This document shows positions 49,091-55,190 of a stretch of DNA of 55,190 nucleotides, in pieces. The notes under the pieces are model-generated. The model was not told the origin of the DNA, did no database searches, and was given only the letters and a program-made list of their open reading frames with translations. Within the stretch, counting starts at the first letter, position 1; each line of letters begins with the position of its first letter. Location of the stretch: positions 58,101 through 113,290 of the forward strand of contig MKTK01000035.1 in NCBI GenBank assembly GCA_001898255.1, given 5' to 3'. The position numbers and the translations under genes were made by a program. The stretch comes from Chryseobacterium sp. 39-10. Its GTDB lineage: Bacteria; Bacteroidota; Bacteroidia; Flavobacteriales; Weeksellaceae.

Positions 49091-49240
49091 ATGCCAAAAA
49101 CTTACCAAATAAAGCAAACCGTTCAATTTCCCGAACTTACGACTATTCCAAAAGAGCAGTCCGAAAATGCTTTAGAAGTGCCAGTGCTGATATTATTGGT
49201 TAGAGCAAGTTTATTGTTAAAGAAAAAGTATTACAAATAA
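49091..49240 (+). pseudogene. Chimeric ORF ending in a second copy of the ACR3 C-terminus
   Basis: An ATG at 49091 opens a 49-residue frame. Its first 28 residues (MPKTYQIKQTVQFPELTTIP and on) are not recognised, and its last 21 read EVPVLILLVRASLLLKKKYY plus a Lys. The final 66 bases align without gaps to the end of the ACR3 gene (44048-44113), about 54 of 66 bases equal by hand count, with the same frame and stop position. It is a remnant of another acr3 allele fused to foreign sequence, not a recent copy. Confidence 0.7.
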
Positions 49241-49252
49241 CAAAACGGATAT

Positions 49253-50437
49253 TTAGACAACTGTTCCCTTATTATTTCTACTCGAAAATCTCAAAATTAA
49301 ATATCCTAAAATCCCCGCTATTAATGAGGTTATTAATACGGATAACTTAGCTTCTTCAATGAAAACCTGATTATCAAAAGAAAGCATTGATATGAAGATG
49401 GACATCGTAAAACCTATTCCGGCTAACAAACCCAATCCAATCATATGGATTAATTTGCTATTGGCAGGCAGTTGTCCAATACCTAATTTAGAGCATATAA
49501 ATGAGGTTATTACAATTCCAATCGGTTTACCAAAAATCAGTCCTAATGAAATCCCCAATCCTAAAGGAGAAGTCAAACCTTCTATCATTTCACGATGTAT
49601 AGTAATATTGGTATTCGCAAATGCAAATATTGGAATGATTAGAAAATTAACGGGTTTTACAAGGGCGTGTTCCAGTTTTTCCAATGGAGATTGAACATCT
49701 GTATCATTGGTTGGCAAGGTCATAGCTACCAGTACACCTGCAATCGTAGCGTGAATACCCGAATGATGTACGAAATACCAAATAAATACTCCCGGAATTA
49801 AATACAGAAAAGGATTTTTTACATTAAATCGGTTCATCATTATAAGCACAAACATTCCAATTCCTGCGTATGCCAAGTAACCAAATTCTATTCCTGATGA
49901 ATAGAAAAAGGCAATTACTAAAATGGCAATTAAATCATCTACAATTGCCAAAGCAGCTAAAAATATTTTTAAACTGCTGGGCACTCGTTTGTCTAACAAT
50001 GAAATAACGGCTAATGCAAAAGCAATATCTGTAGCCATAGGAATACCCCAACCACTGGAAGTTTCGCTTCCTGAATTAAAGAATACATAAATCAGTGCCG
50101 GTACCGCCGCACCACCCATAGCGGCTATTATTGGTAGCATTGCTTTTTTAGGAGAAGAAAGTTCCCCTTCAACAATTTCCCTTTTGATTTCTAAACCTAC
50201 CAATAGAAAAAAAATAGCCATTAAACCATCATTTATCCACATACTGATGGAATAATTGAGGTGTATGGATTGATTTTCAAAACCAAATTTCGTATTCAGC
50301 AGATTTTGTAGTGGTGTTGCCAATGATGTGTTGGCAACAATCAATGAAATTATTACACATAAAAAAAGGAGAAATCCTCCAAAATTGCTTGACTGTACAA
50401 AGTCTTTAAAAACCTTTAGATTGATTTTTTGCGGCAT
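49253..50437 (-). CDS. nhaA: Na+/H+ antiporter NhaA
   Basis: NhaA exchanges two protons for one sodium ion across the inner membrane. The 394-residue protein has about eleven to twelve membrane segments. The ion-binding Asp pair stands in LAIVDDLIAILVIAF (about residue 160). GIPMATDIAFALAVISLLDKR (about 135) provides the upstream Asp. GGFLLFLCVIISLIVANT near the N-terminus and IFGKPIGIVITSF in the later half complete the fold. It is convergent with the acr3 remnant, 13 bases away, and is monocistronic within the element. Confidence 0.94.
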   Translation of the reverse strand: MPQKINLKVFKDFVQSSNFGGFLLFLCVIISLIVANTSLATPLQNLLNTKFGFENQSIHLNYSISMWINDGLMAIFFLLVGLEIKREIVEGELSSPKKAMLPIIAAMGGAAVPALIYVFFNSGSETSSGWGIPMATDIAFALAVISLLDKRVPSSLKIFLAALAIVDDLIAILVIAFFYSSGIEFGYLAYAGIGMFVLIMMNRFNVKNPFLYLIPGVFIWYFVHHSGIHATIAGVLVAMTLPTNDTDVQSPLEKLEHALVKPVNFLIIPIFAFANTNITIHREMIEGLTSPLGLGISLGLIFGKPIGIVITSFICSKLGIGQLPANSKLIHMIGLGLLAGIGFTMSIFISMLSFDNQVFIEEAKLSVLITSLIAGILGYLILRFSSRNNKGTVV

Positions 50438-50512
50438 ACCAAAAATGTAAATTTAAACATCGCAATTTACCAATAATAATAAGGGAAACCTATTGGTTCC
50501 TAAATATAAATA

Positions 50513-51007
50513 TCAAAACAACGGTTTGTGCTTATCGTTGTAGATTTCGCTGATCAATTCCCCGAACTCCTGAAAATGGTATTCAATAATGTTGTCGAGA
50601 TACGCATAAATCGTCAGTTTATCAATTCCCATAATGCTTGTAAGTCTGTTAAATGTTTCGTGGTGTTCCTGCCGAACATAGACCGATTTTCCTTTACTCG
50701 CTGCCCTGTTCGGAATTTTAAAGAACTGTCCGCAGTAATCCTCTTTGGTCAGCTTCTTTGGCTTTGAGGTTATTTTTTGGGCGTTTCTCGCAGTTGGCCT
50801 GGGCTGTTCCGTTTCTGTTTCCACCTCAATTGGTTCTTCCCCAGCGATTACCTGCATAAGGGCTTCCTCATCCACATCGGGTTTGGCAAAGTCCCGATTT
50901 ATTACGGTCTGCTTTTCCTGTTGGGGATTTTTCTTGTCGTTACCGATAATCATTTCCATAAAATCCTGTTCTTCCGGTTGCTGTTTTTTGTCTTCTTCGT
51001 GTATCAT
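50513..51007 (-). CDS. DUF3408-family element protein
   Basis: The 164-residue protein has a charged, disordered N-terminal half (about residues 1-85, rich in Glu, Gln and Lys) and a conserved C-terminal half: YCGQFFKIPNRAASKGKSVYVRQEHHETFNRLTSIMGIDKLTIYAYLDNIIEYHF. This is the DUF3408 signature, found in transfer or partition regions of CTnDOT-like elements. The Y-V-R-x-E-x-H and I-Y-A-Y-L-x-N segments resemble ribbon-helix-helix DNA-binding modules. It lies divergently from mobA, with iteron-like repeats between them. Confidence 0.82.
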   Translation of the reverse strand: MIHEEDKKQQPEEQDFMEMIIGNDKKNPQQEKQTVINRDFAKPDVDEEALMQVIAGEEPIEVETETEQPRPTARNAQKITSKPKKLTKEDYCGQFFKIPNRAASKGKSVYVRQEHHETFNRLTSIMGIDKLTIYAYLDNIIEYHFQEFGELISEIYNDKHKPLF

Positions 51008-51030
51008 ATCTTTTGCTTTTAATATTATTT

Positions 51031-51208
51031 CTAATTAGCTATATGGTTAGCTGTATATATCCATTGTATTACATACCCTTAATTAGCTGTTCCATTAACT
51101 GAAAAATCAGTAATCCGCCTGCAATCAATCACGCAGATTTGCTATCGATTTTTTTTACCATTCATTTACTTAATTAAGGATATAACCAATCATCTGGCTA
51201 ACCATATA
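51031..51208. repeat. Iteron-like and inverted repeats between DUF3408 and mobA
   Basis: Perfect 12-base inverted arms TATATGGTTAGC (51040-51051) and GCTAACCATATA (51197-51208) enclose 145 bases. TTAGCT also occurs as a direct repeat at 51035, 51047 and 51083, and ATATATCC/GGATATAA face each other. The dense arrangement suggests protein-binding sites controlling the divergent DUF3408 and mob genes, or part of a transfer origin. It falls in the 508-base gene-free stretch 51008-51515. Confidence 0.6.
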
Positions 51209-51227
51209 CAAAGGAAACAAAAGCAGT

Positions 51228-51267
51228 CCCAATGTGTATAGAGGTGGCACTATTTGGCGTTCATTGG
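51228..51267 (+). repeat. Copy 2 of the ~40-base sequence repeated at 40594
   Basis: It shares CCAATGT, GAGGT-GCA and TTTGGCGTTCA blocks with 40594-40634 in the same order. TTTGGCGT is itself repeated here at 51253 and 51273, exactly 20 bases apart. It lies between the iteron-like repeats and the hairpin cluster. Confidence 0.55.
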
Positions 51268-51355
51268 CTTTGTTTGGCGTAATTGTAAGTAATTGTTATT
51301 CAAATAGTCTTATCGAAATTTGTAATCGGAGCAGTTGATTTTTTCGGCTAACTCT

Positions 51356-51490
51356 AATCCGTTTGCAAAACGGATTTTTCTGAACTCCTGTTCAGAGCAA
51401 GTTATCTCTTGAGGTCCTTGAAATGAATTTCGGCACCTCAAAAGCACTTGCCCTTGCAGGGGCTGAAAACTGCTCCGAAGTCGCAGTTTT
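51356..51490 (+). other. Candidate origin of transfer (hairpin cluster before mobA)
   Basis: Four hairpins stand in a row. AATCCGTTT (51356-51364) pairs with AAACGGATT (51368-51376), and CTGAAC (51380) with GTTCAG (51390). GCAAGT (51397) pairs with ACTTGC (51446) around an inner TTGAGGT (51409)/ACCTCAA (51435) stem. AAAACTGC (51466-51473) pairs with GCAGTTTT (51483-51490). The cluster ends 25 bases before mobA. oriT sites sit next to relaxase genes and carry such repeats; the nick site cannot be named. Confidence 0.55.
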
Positions 51491-51515
51491 GGTTTAACAT
51501 TAAAATGAATTTATT

Positions 51516-51950
51516 ATGGAAGAGAAAGACAGAAATCAGATTAAAAAAACAGGGAGAAAACCAAAGATTGACCCTGCGGTTCATCGTTATTCCTTTAACC
51601 TGAATGATGAAGACAATGCTAAGTTCCTTGCCCTTTTCGACCAATCGGGAATGAACGTAAAGGCTCATTTCATTACGGCTTGTATCTTTCAAAAGACGGT
51701 AAAGACTGTAAAAATTGATATGAATGCGGTTGAATATCACACAAGATTGACCAAACTTTTCGGTCAGTTTCGGGCAATCGGGACAAATTATAATCAGGTT
51801 GTGAAGCTGTTGTACGCCAATTTTTCGGAGCAAAAGGCATACGCTTATATTCAAAAATTGGTAAAGCAGACGTATGAATTGGTTTTGGTAAATCAAAAAA
51901 TCATTCAGCTCACGGAAGAATTTGAGAAGAAATACCTAAACAAAGAGTAA
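51516..51950 (+). CDS. mobA: Mobilization protein MobA (relaxosome accessory protein)
   Basis: The 144-residue protein has a basic N-terminus (NQIKKTGRKPKIDPAVHRYSFNLNDEDNAKFLALFDQSGMNVKAHFITACIF), a ribbon-helix-helix-like DNA-binding layout, and a helical C-terminus (RAIGTNYNQVVKLLYANF) that is conserved in MobC/MobA accessory proteins. It binds oriT and helps the relaxase nick. It lies four bases upstream of mobB and just downstream of the candidate oriT. Confidence 0.85.
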   Translation: MEEKDRNQIKKTGRKPKIDPAVHRYSFNLNDEDNAKFLALFDQSGMNVKAHFITACIFQKTVKTVKIDMNAVEYHTRLTKLFGQFRAIGTNYNQVVKLLYANFSEQKAYAYIQKLVKQTYELVLVNQKIIQLTEEFEKKYLNKE

Positions 51951-51954
51951 AGAA

Positions 51955-53217
51955 ATGATTGCAAAAATCGGAAAAGGAAGCAATATGTACGGAGCGATTT
52001 TGTACAATCAGCAGAAAGTGGAAAAGGAAAACGGAGCGGTTCTGTTGCTGAACAAGATACCCGACACGGTGGACGGCAGGTATTCCGTTGCGTATTTTAA
52101 TAAGTGTTTTGAGCCGTATCTGTCTGCCAATATCCGAACGGAAAAGACGGTACGGCACATTTCATTGAACCCCGACCCGAAAGACAAGGTAAGCGATGAA
52201 CAGTTTTCCGAAATGGCACAGGAATATATGAAACGTATGGGCTACGGCAATCAGCCGTATATCGTATTCAAACATACGGACATTGACCGCACGCACATAC
52301 ATATTGTTTCGACCTGTGTGGGCATTGACGGAAAGAAAATCCCCGATGATTATGACCACCCACGTTCAATGGCTATCTGTCGGGATTTGGAAACCAAATA
52401 CAACCTGCACAAAGCCACCGAGCAGGAGCAGAAACAAGCTGATAAGATTTTTAAGCCTGTAAATCATAAAAATGGCGACATCAAAAGTCAGATTGCTTCG
52501 GTAGTACGGCATCTACCAAAGTATTACCAATACACAAGCATTGGAACATACAATGCTTTGCTTTCGTTTGTGAATATTACGGCAGAGGAGATAAAAGGCG
52601 AACGCAACGGAGAGCCTGTACACGGATTGGTATATTTCGCTTTGAACGACAAGGGAGAAAAGGTAAGCAATCCGTTCAAAGCATCACTATTCGGGAAAGA
52701 TGCAGGGATTGCCCAACTGCAAAAACACTTTGAACAGTCGAAAGAGAAAATGAAAACCAACCCTGCGAGGTCTGTTCTCAAAAATGTGGTGGAGCTTGCC
52801 ATTCATACCACAGACAACGAAAAGGAATTTAAACAACAACTTGCCGAACAGAACATTCAAACGGTTGTCCGCAGGAACGACAGCGGACGGATTTACGGTA
52901 TCACTTTTATTGATAATGGTAGCAGTACCGTTTGGAATGGCTCGCAGTTGGACAGAAACCTGTCTGCCAATCTGTTTAACGAATGGTGGAACAATGGAAA
53001 CAAACCCGAATTGAAAGCACAGGACAGCCCTGTTTCCAATTCGAACACCATAGACCACCAACCAACAAAAGACCTTTTTGAGTTTATCTCGCAGGAACAT
53101 TCGCAGAGTTTGGATTTGGGATTGTTCAGTTTGCTACCTGATGCACAGGGCGTGGATTACGAAGAAGAGCAGTTTGCCAACCGAATGAAGAAGAAAGTCA
53201 ATAAACCCAAAGTGTGA
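51955..53217 (+). CDS. mobB: Relaxase MobB (MobP-type mobilization nuclease)
   Basis: The relaxase nicks one strand at oriT and stays bound to it during transfer. The N-terminal domain begins MIAKIGKGSNMYGAILYN, with candidate Tyr nucleophiles at 12 or 17. The metal-binding histidines stand in VFKHTDIDRTHIHIVST (His107, His114, His116). HISLNPDPKDK near residue 68 is the other family block. After about residue 200 the sequence is less conserved. The 420-residue protein is normal for CTnDOT-like MobB. The coupling protein MobC (TraG-like) that usually follows is absent; cargo starts 45 bases later. Confidence 0.92.
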   Translation: MIAKIGKGSNMYGAILYNQQKVEKENGAVLLLNKIPDTVDGRYSVAYFNKCFEPYLSANIRTEKTVRHISLNPDPKDKVSDEQFSEMAQEYMKRMGYGNQPYIVFKHTDIDRTHIHIVSTCVGIDGKKIPDDYDHPRSMAICRDLETKYNLHKATEQEQKQADKIFKPVNHKNGDIKSQIASVVRHLPKYYQYTSIGTYNALLSFVNITAEEIKGERNGEPVHGLVYFALNDKGEKVSNPFKASLFGKDAGIAQLQKHFEQSKEKMKTNPARSVLKNVVELAIHTTDNEKEFKQQLAEQNIQTVVRRNDSGRIYGITFIDNGSSTVWNGSQLDRNLSANLFNEWWNNGNKPELKAQDSPVSNSNTIDHQPTKDLFEFISQEHSQSLDLGLFSLLPDAQGVDYEEEQFANRMKKKVNKPKV

Positions 53218-53223
53218 ATAAAT

Positions 53224-53231
53224 TATCTTTG
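53224..53231 (+). promoter_or_regulatory. -7 promoter box of the second Crp-family gene
   Basis: TATCTTTG matches TAnnTTTG, begins seven bases after the mobB stop and lies 31 bases before the ATG at 53263. Confidence 0.5.
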
Positions 53232-53262
53232 TAAAAGCTAATTGCAATTGACATATAATGAT

Positions 53263-53835
53263 ATGGAAGACAAATATAAATTATTACGAAAGCATATAGA
53301 AAATATAGTAGACATCACAAACGAGGAATTTGCATTTGTGAAGGAAAATTTCATTTTTGAAAAATATCAAAAAAACGAAATCCTTTTTTCTAAAGGGAAA
53401 AAGGTAGAGTATGTATATTTTGTATTATCGGGGCTTTTAAAATTAGTATATACTGATGATAATTTGAAGCAACATATTGTTTCATTTGCTATGGAAGATT
53501 GGTGGGAGACAGATTTTCAGGCATATTATACAAAGGGAAATGCATCTTTTACTTTAGAATGTTTAGAAAATACAGAGGTACTTTGCTTATCCTTAGAAAA
53601 TTTTGAAAAACTTTGTAACAGTCTACAAAAAATGGAACGTTTTTTTCTTCGTAAATCCATAGCGGGACACATCGGTTCCGAGCGACGAATTCTCTCTTTT
53701 ATTACATCTGTAGCAAGAGATAGATACGAACAGTTACTAAGCCAAAACCCATCATTATTTCAAAGAATTCCCAAATCACAAATCGCTTCTTACTTGGGTG
53801 TTTCCCGAGAAACGTTAAGTAGATTATTTTCGTAG
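53263..53835 (+). CDS. Crp/Fnr-family transcriptional regulator 2
   Basis: From the ATG at 53263 (MEDKYKLLRKHIENIV) the 190-residue protein has a cNMP-binding-like beta-roll (YQKNEILFSKGKKVEYVYFVLSGLLKLVY) and a C-terminal helix-turn-helix (IPKSQIASYLGVSRETLSRLF, about 168-189). SRETLSR is the classical Crp recognition helix, which explains the near-consensus CRP half-sites found just downstream (53847). It is only distantly related to the regulator at 44434. A TTG start at 53242 is possible but less likely. Confidence 0.88.
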   Translation: MEDKYKLLRKHIENIVDITNEEFAFVKENFIFEKYQKNEILFSKGKKVEYVYFVLSGLLKLVYTDDNLKQHIVSFAMEDWWETDFQAYYTKGNASFTLECLENTEVLCLSLENFEKLCNSLQKMERFFLRKSIAGHIGSERRILSFITSVARDRYEQLLSQNPSLFQRIPKSQIASYLGVSRETLSRLFS

Positions 53836-53846
53836 CTCCGATAAAT

Positions 53847-53861
53847 TGTGAGGTTTGTCAC
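53847..53861 (+). promoter_or_regulatory. CRP-like operator upstream of the RidA-family gene
   Basis: TGTGA, six bases and TCAC form a near-perfect match to the E. coli Crp palindrome TGTGA-N6-TCACA. It lies 12 bases after the stop codon of the Crp-family gene and 52 bases before the RidA-family ATG, so that regulator may control this gene and itself. Confidence 0.55.
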
Positions 53862-53913
53862 GTTACTTAATTTGAAAACATCACGATTTTTACCTCAAAA
53901 TAATCGTATTAAA

Positions 53914-54303
53914 ATGGAAAAAAGAATTATCAATCCTTGGCAATGGCAGGATGCCAGAAATTATGCACAAGCAGTAGAGGTAAAAAACGTACTAAGCACT
54001 TTATACGTGTCCGGGCAAACTGCAATAAACGATGAAGGAGTTTCGAGTAATGAAGGAATGCGAATCCAATTAGTAAAAACGATAGAAAATCTTGAAAAAG
54101 TAATTCTAGAAAGTAATTATGAACTAAAAAATATAGTTCGCCTTAATATTTACACAACAGATTCTACCGAACTTTTTGAAAATTTTGATCTAATTCAGGA
54201 CTGGCTAACAAAAAATGAAGTAAAACAAGCAAGTACAGTTTTAGAGGTCAAAAGCCTTTTCGAAACTTTGAAAGTAGAATTGGAAGCAACAGTCGTAATG
54301 TAA
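53914..54303 (+). CDS. RidA-family (YjgF/YER057c/UK114) protein
   Basis: RidA proteins deaminate reactive enamine/imine intermediates. The 129-residue protein from 53914 (MEKRIINPWQWQDARNYAQAVEVKN) has STLYVSGQTAINDEGV near residue 30, a repeated-subunit fold strand, NYELKNIVRLNIYTTDSTEL (Arg contact region) and STVLEVKSLFETLKVELEATVVM as C-terminal strands. The key Arg of RidA is at VRLNIY by position (inferred). It belongs to the Crp-RidA-methyltransferase cargo at the right of the window. The 23-codon-longer frame from 53848 would overlap the CRP-like site. Confidence 0.82.
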   Translation: MEKRIINPWQWQDARNYAQAVEVKNVLSTLYVSGQTAINDEGVSSNEGMRIQLVKTIENLEKVILESNYELKNIVRLNIYTTDSTELFENFDLIQDWLTKNEVKQASTVLEVKSLFETLKVELEATVVM

Positions 54304-54322
54304 TTTTGGTAAATGTAAAACA

Positions 54323-54517
54323 ATGGCAATAAAGTTGAGATTTTTTATTGCTATTGTTTTTTATTTATTAGTATCTTTTTCTGAATGTTCAAGTTCAAAT
54401 AATTATTACTCAGCTATAACAATAACAAATTGCTTGAACATCATATCGGTAAAAAGATATGTTAACGAGCATTGTAAATCAACAATAGAGTTCAACAAGA
54501 AAAATAAAACGACATGA
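54323..54517 (+). CDS. Possible small exported protein overlapping the methyltransferase start
   Basis: The 64-residue frame starts MAIKLRFFIAIVFYLLVSFS followed by ECSSSNN, a plausible signal or lipoprotein start, and ends in a basic low-complexity tail. Its stop overlaps the next ATG by four bases (ATGA), which would fit translational coupling. No family is recognised and the tail does not look conserved, so it may be a gene remnant or chance frame. Confidence 0.35.
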   Translation: MAIKLRFFIAIVFYLLVSFSECSSSNNYYSAITITNCLNIISVKRYVNEHCKSTIEFNKKNKTT

Positions 54518-55122
54518 CAGAATTTTGGGAAGAAGCATTTAAAGACAAACAAGAAATGTGGGGCTTAGAACCCGCAAAATCTACCGTTTTGACAAAGGAC
54601 ATTTTTCTTGAACATAATGTGAAGAATGTCCTTATTCCAGGAATTGGGTATGGACGTAATGCACAAATTTTTCTTGAGAACGGAATGACCGTAACAGGTA
54701 TTGAAATTTCACAGACAGCCATTGATTTGGCTCAAAAACATTTTGGAAGTGGATTGAAAATTTATCACGGTTCGGTTACAGATATGCCTTTTGACGACAA
54801 TTTATTTGACGGAATATTTTGCTACGGTTTAATTTACTTGTTAGATATGGACGAAAGAGCAAAATTGATCCAAGACTGTTTTAATCAGCTGACTGAAGGT
54901 GGATTAATGGTTTTTACAGCAATTACTAAAGATGCAACAACCTATGGACAAGGATCGCTAATAGGCAAGGATCGCTATGAAATGTTTGGTGGGGTCAAAA
55001 TCTTCTTTTATGATAGGCAAACCATTGAAGAAGAATTTGCCGATACAGGACTTCTTGAAATAACCGAAGTGACAGAAAACTATCCGTTTTACTTAATCAA
55101 ATGCAAGAAAAGAACATTATAA
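54514..55122 (+). CDS. Class I SAM-dependent methyltransferase (TPMT/tellurite-methyltransferase-like)
   Basis: The 202-residue protein begins FWEEAFKDKQEMWGLEPAKSTVLTKDIFLEHNVKNVLIPGIGYGRNAQIFLENGMTVTGIEIS, the thiopurine S-methyltransferase-like start with the SAM-binding glycine motif at about residues 47-55. SVTDMPFDDNLFDGIFCYGLIYLLDMDERAKLI and GGLMVFTAIT follow. Such enzymes methylate thiols or metalloids and are common resistance cargo. A similar-sized but different methyltransferase is in the ars operon (41836). The remaining 68 bases to the window end show no gene. Confidence 0.85.
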   Translation: MTEFWEEAFKDKQEMWGLEPAKSTVLTKDIFLEHNVKNVLIPGIGYGRNAQIFLENGMTVTGIEISQTAIDLAQKHFGSGLKIYHGSVTDMPFDDNLFDGIFCYGLIYLLDMDERAKLIQDCFNQLTEGGLMVFTAITKDATTYGQGSLIGKDRYEMFGGVKIFFYDRQTIEEEFADTGLLEITEVTENYPFYLIKCKKRTL

Positions 55123-55190
55123 CGAAGAGGTAGTATCTTTCTAACTGTGTAAGTTGAAAAGTTATTCTGAAGATATTTTGAGCCCTCAAA

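Noticed and set aside
3667-49600. Numerous 60-130-codon frames overlapping recognised genes on the other strand or in other frames
   Set aside because: They lack domains, start signals or operon fit and are explained by codon use of the true genes.
50460-50500. ACCAATA/TATTGGT inverted repeat between nhaA and the DUF3408 gene
   Set aside because: Arms are short and AT-rich with a 15-base spacer and no T-run; too weak to call an operator or terminator.
1-55190. tRNA or rRNA genes
   Set aside because: I looked for T-loop sequences and paired acceptor stems in the intergenic spacers and saw none; a dedicated tRNA search was not possible.

Overview
The window looks like a chromosomal segment of a low-GC member of the Bacteroidota, most likely a Flavobacteriales/Weeksellaceae (Chryseobacterium- or Kaistella-like) bacterium. 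The evidence is type IX secretion (a PorT homologue plus three proteins with C-terminal sorting domains), promoters of the Bacteroidota type (TAnnTTTG at about -7, TTG about 20 bases upstream), almost no Shine-Dalgarno sequences, a predicted flavobacterial 6S RNA, and a CTnDOT-like integrase and mobilization genes. The genus is an inference; no rRNA gene is present.

Region 1 (1-23.5 kb) is ordinary core genome in short operons. It holds a partial type II NADH dehydrogenase, hemB, a nitroreductase, a Gre-like coiled-coil protein, yidD-lgt, nnr, mscL, serA with a HAD hydrolase, idi, gcvT, an ArsC/Spx-like protein, rny, a 6S RNA candidate, zapA with a small coiled-coil gene, ubiE-porT, a FabH-like synthase, a metallophosphoesterase, alaS, a YceI lipoprotein, an ABC ATPase and a YjdM-like protein. 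Most convergent pairs share one bidirectional terminator. Several promoters place the transcription start on or next to the start codon, so leaderless mRNAs are predicted.

Region 2 (23.7-33.7 kb) is a signalling and surface-protein block. A TPR sensor kinase and a LytTR response regulator are separated by a heptamer tandem repeat. Five exported proteins in a row follow: a repeat-rich T9SS protein, a beta-helix-like protein, an 824-residue protein, a leucine-rich-repeat T9SS protein and a lipoprotein. A related non-coding sequence lies on either side of the block. Region 3 (34-37.2 kb) returns to core genes: an RNA m5C methyltransferase of the RsmB/NOP class and asnB.

Region 4 (about 37.5 kb to the end) is an integrated mobilizable or conjugative element. 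It appears to cut into a small membrane-protein gene at 37.2-37.55 kb. It carries a tyrosine integrase, a GIY-YIG nuclease, two excisionase-like helix-turn-helix proteins and an arsenic operon (arsR, DUF6428, methyltransferase, thioredoxin-type arsenate reductase, ACR3 pump) with two matching operators. Next comes a patchwork of Crp, YciI, ECF sigma, lipoprotein, VOC, YciI and membrane genes containing three visible gene remnants. It continues with nhaA, a DUF3408 protein, a hairpin-rich candidate oriT, mobA-mobB, and a second cargo set (Crp regulator with a CRP-like site, RidA, methyltransferase). No coupling protein and no right end are seen, so the element probably continues past the window.

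The most interesting items are the 6S RNA candidate, the repeated leaderless-promoter geometry, the integration junction, the roughly 40-base sequence repeated on both sides of the arsenic/sigma cargo, and the recombination scars inside that cargo. I did not find a clearly new multi-gene system. The sigma/YciI/VOC cluster and the Crp/RidA/methyltransferase cluster are the best accessory candidates.
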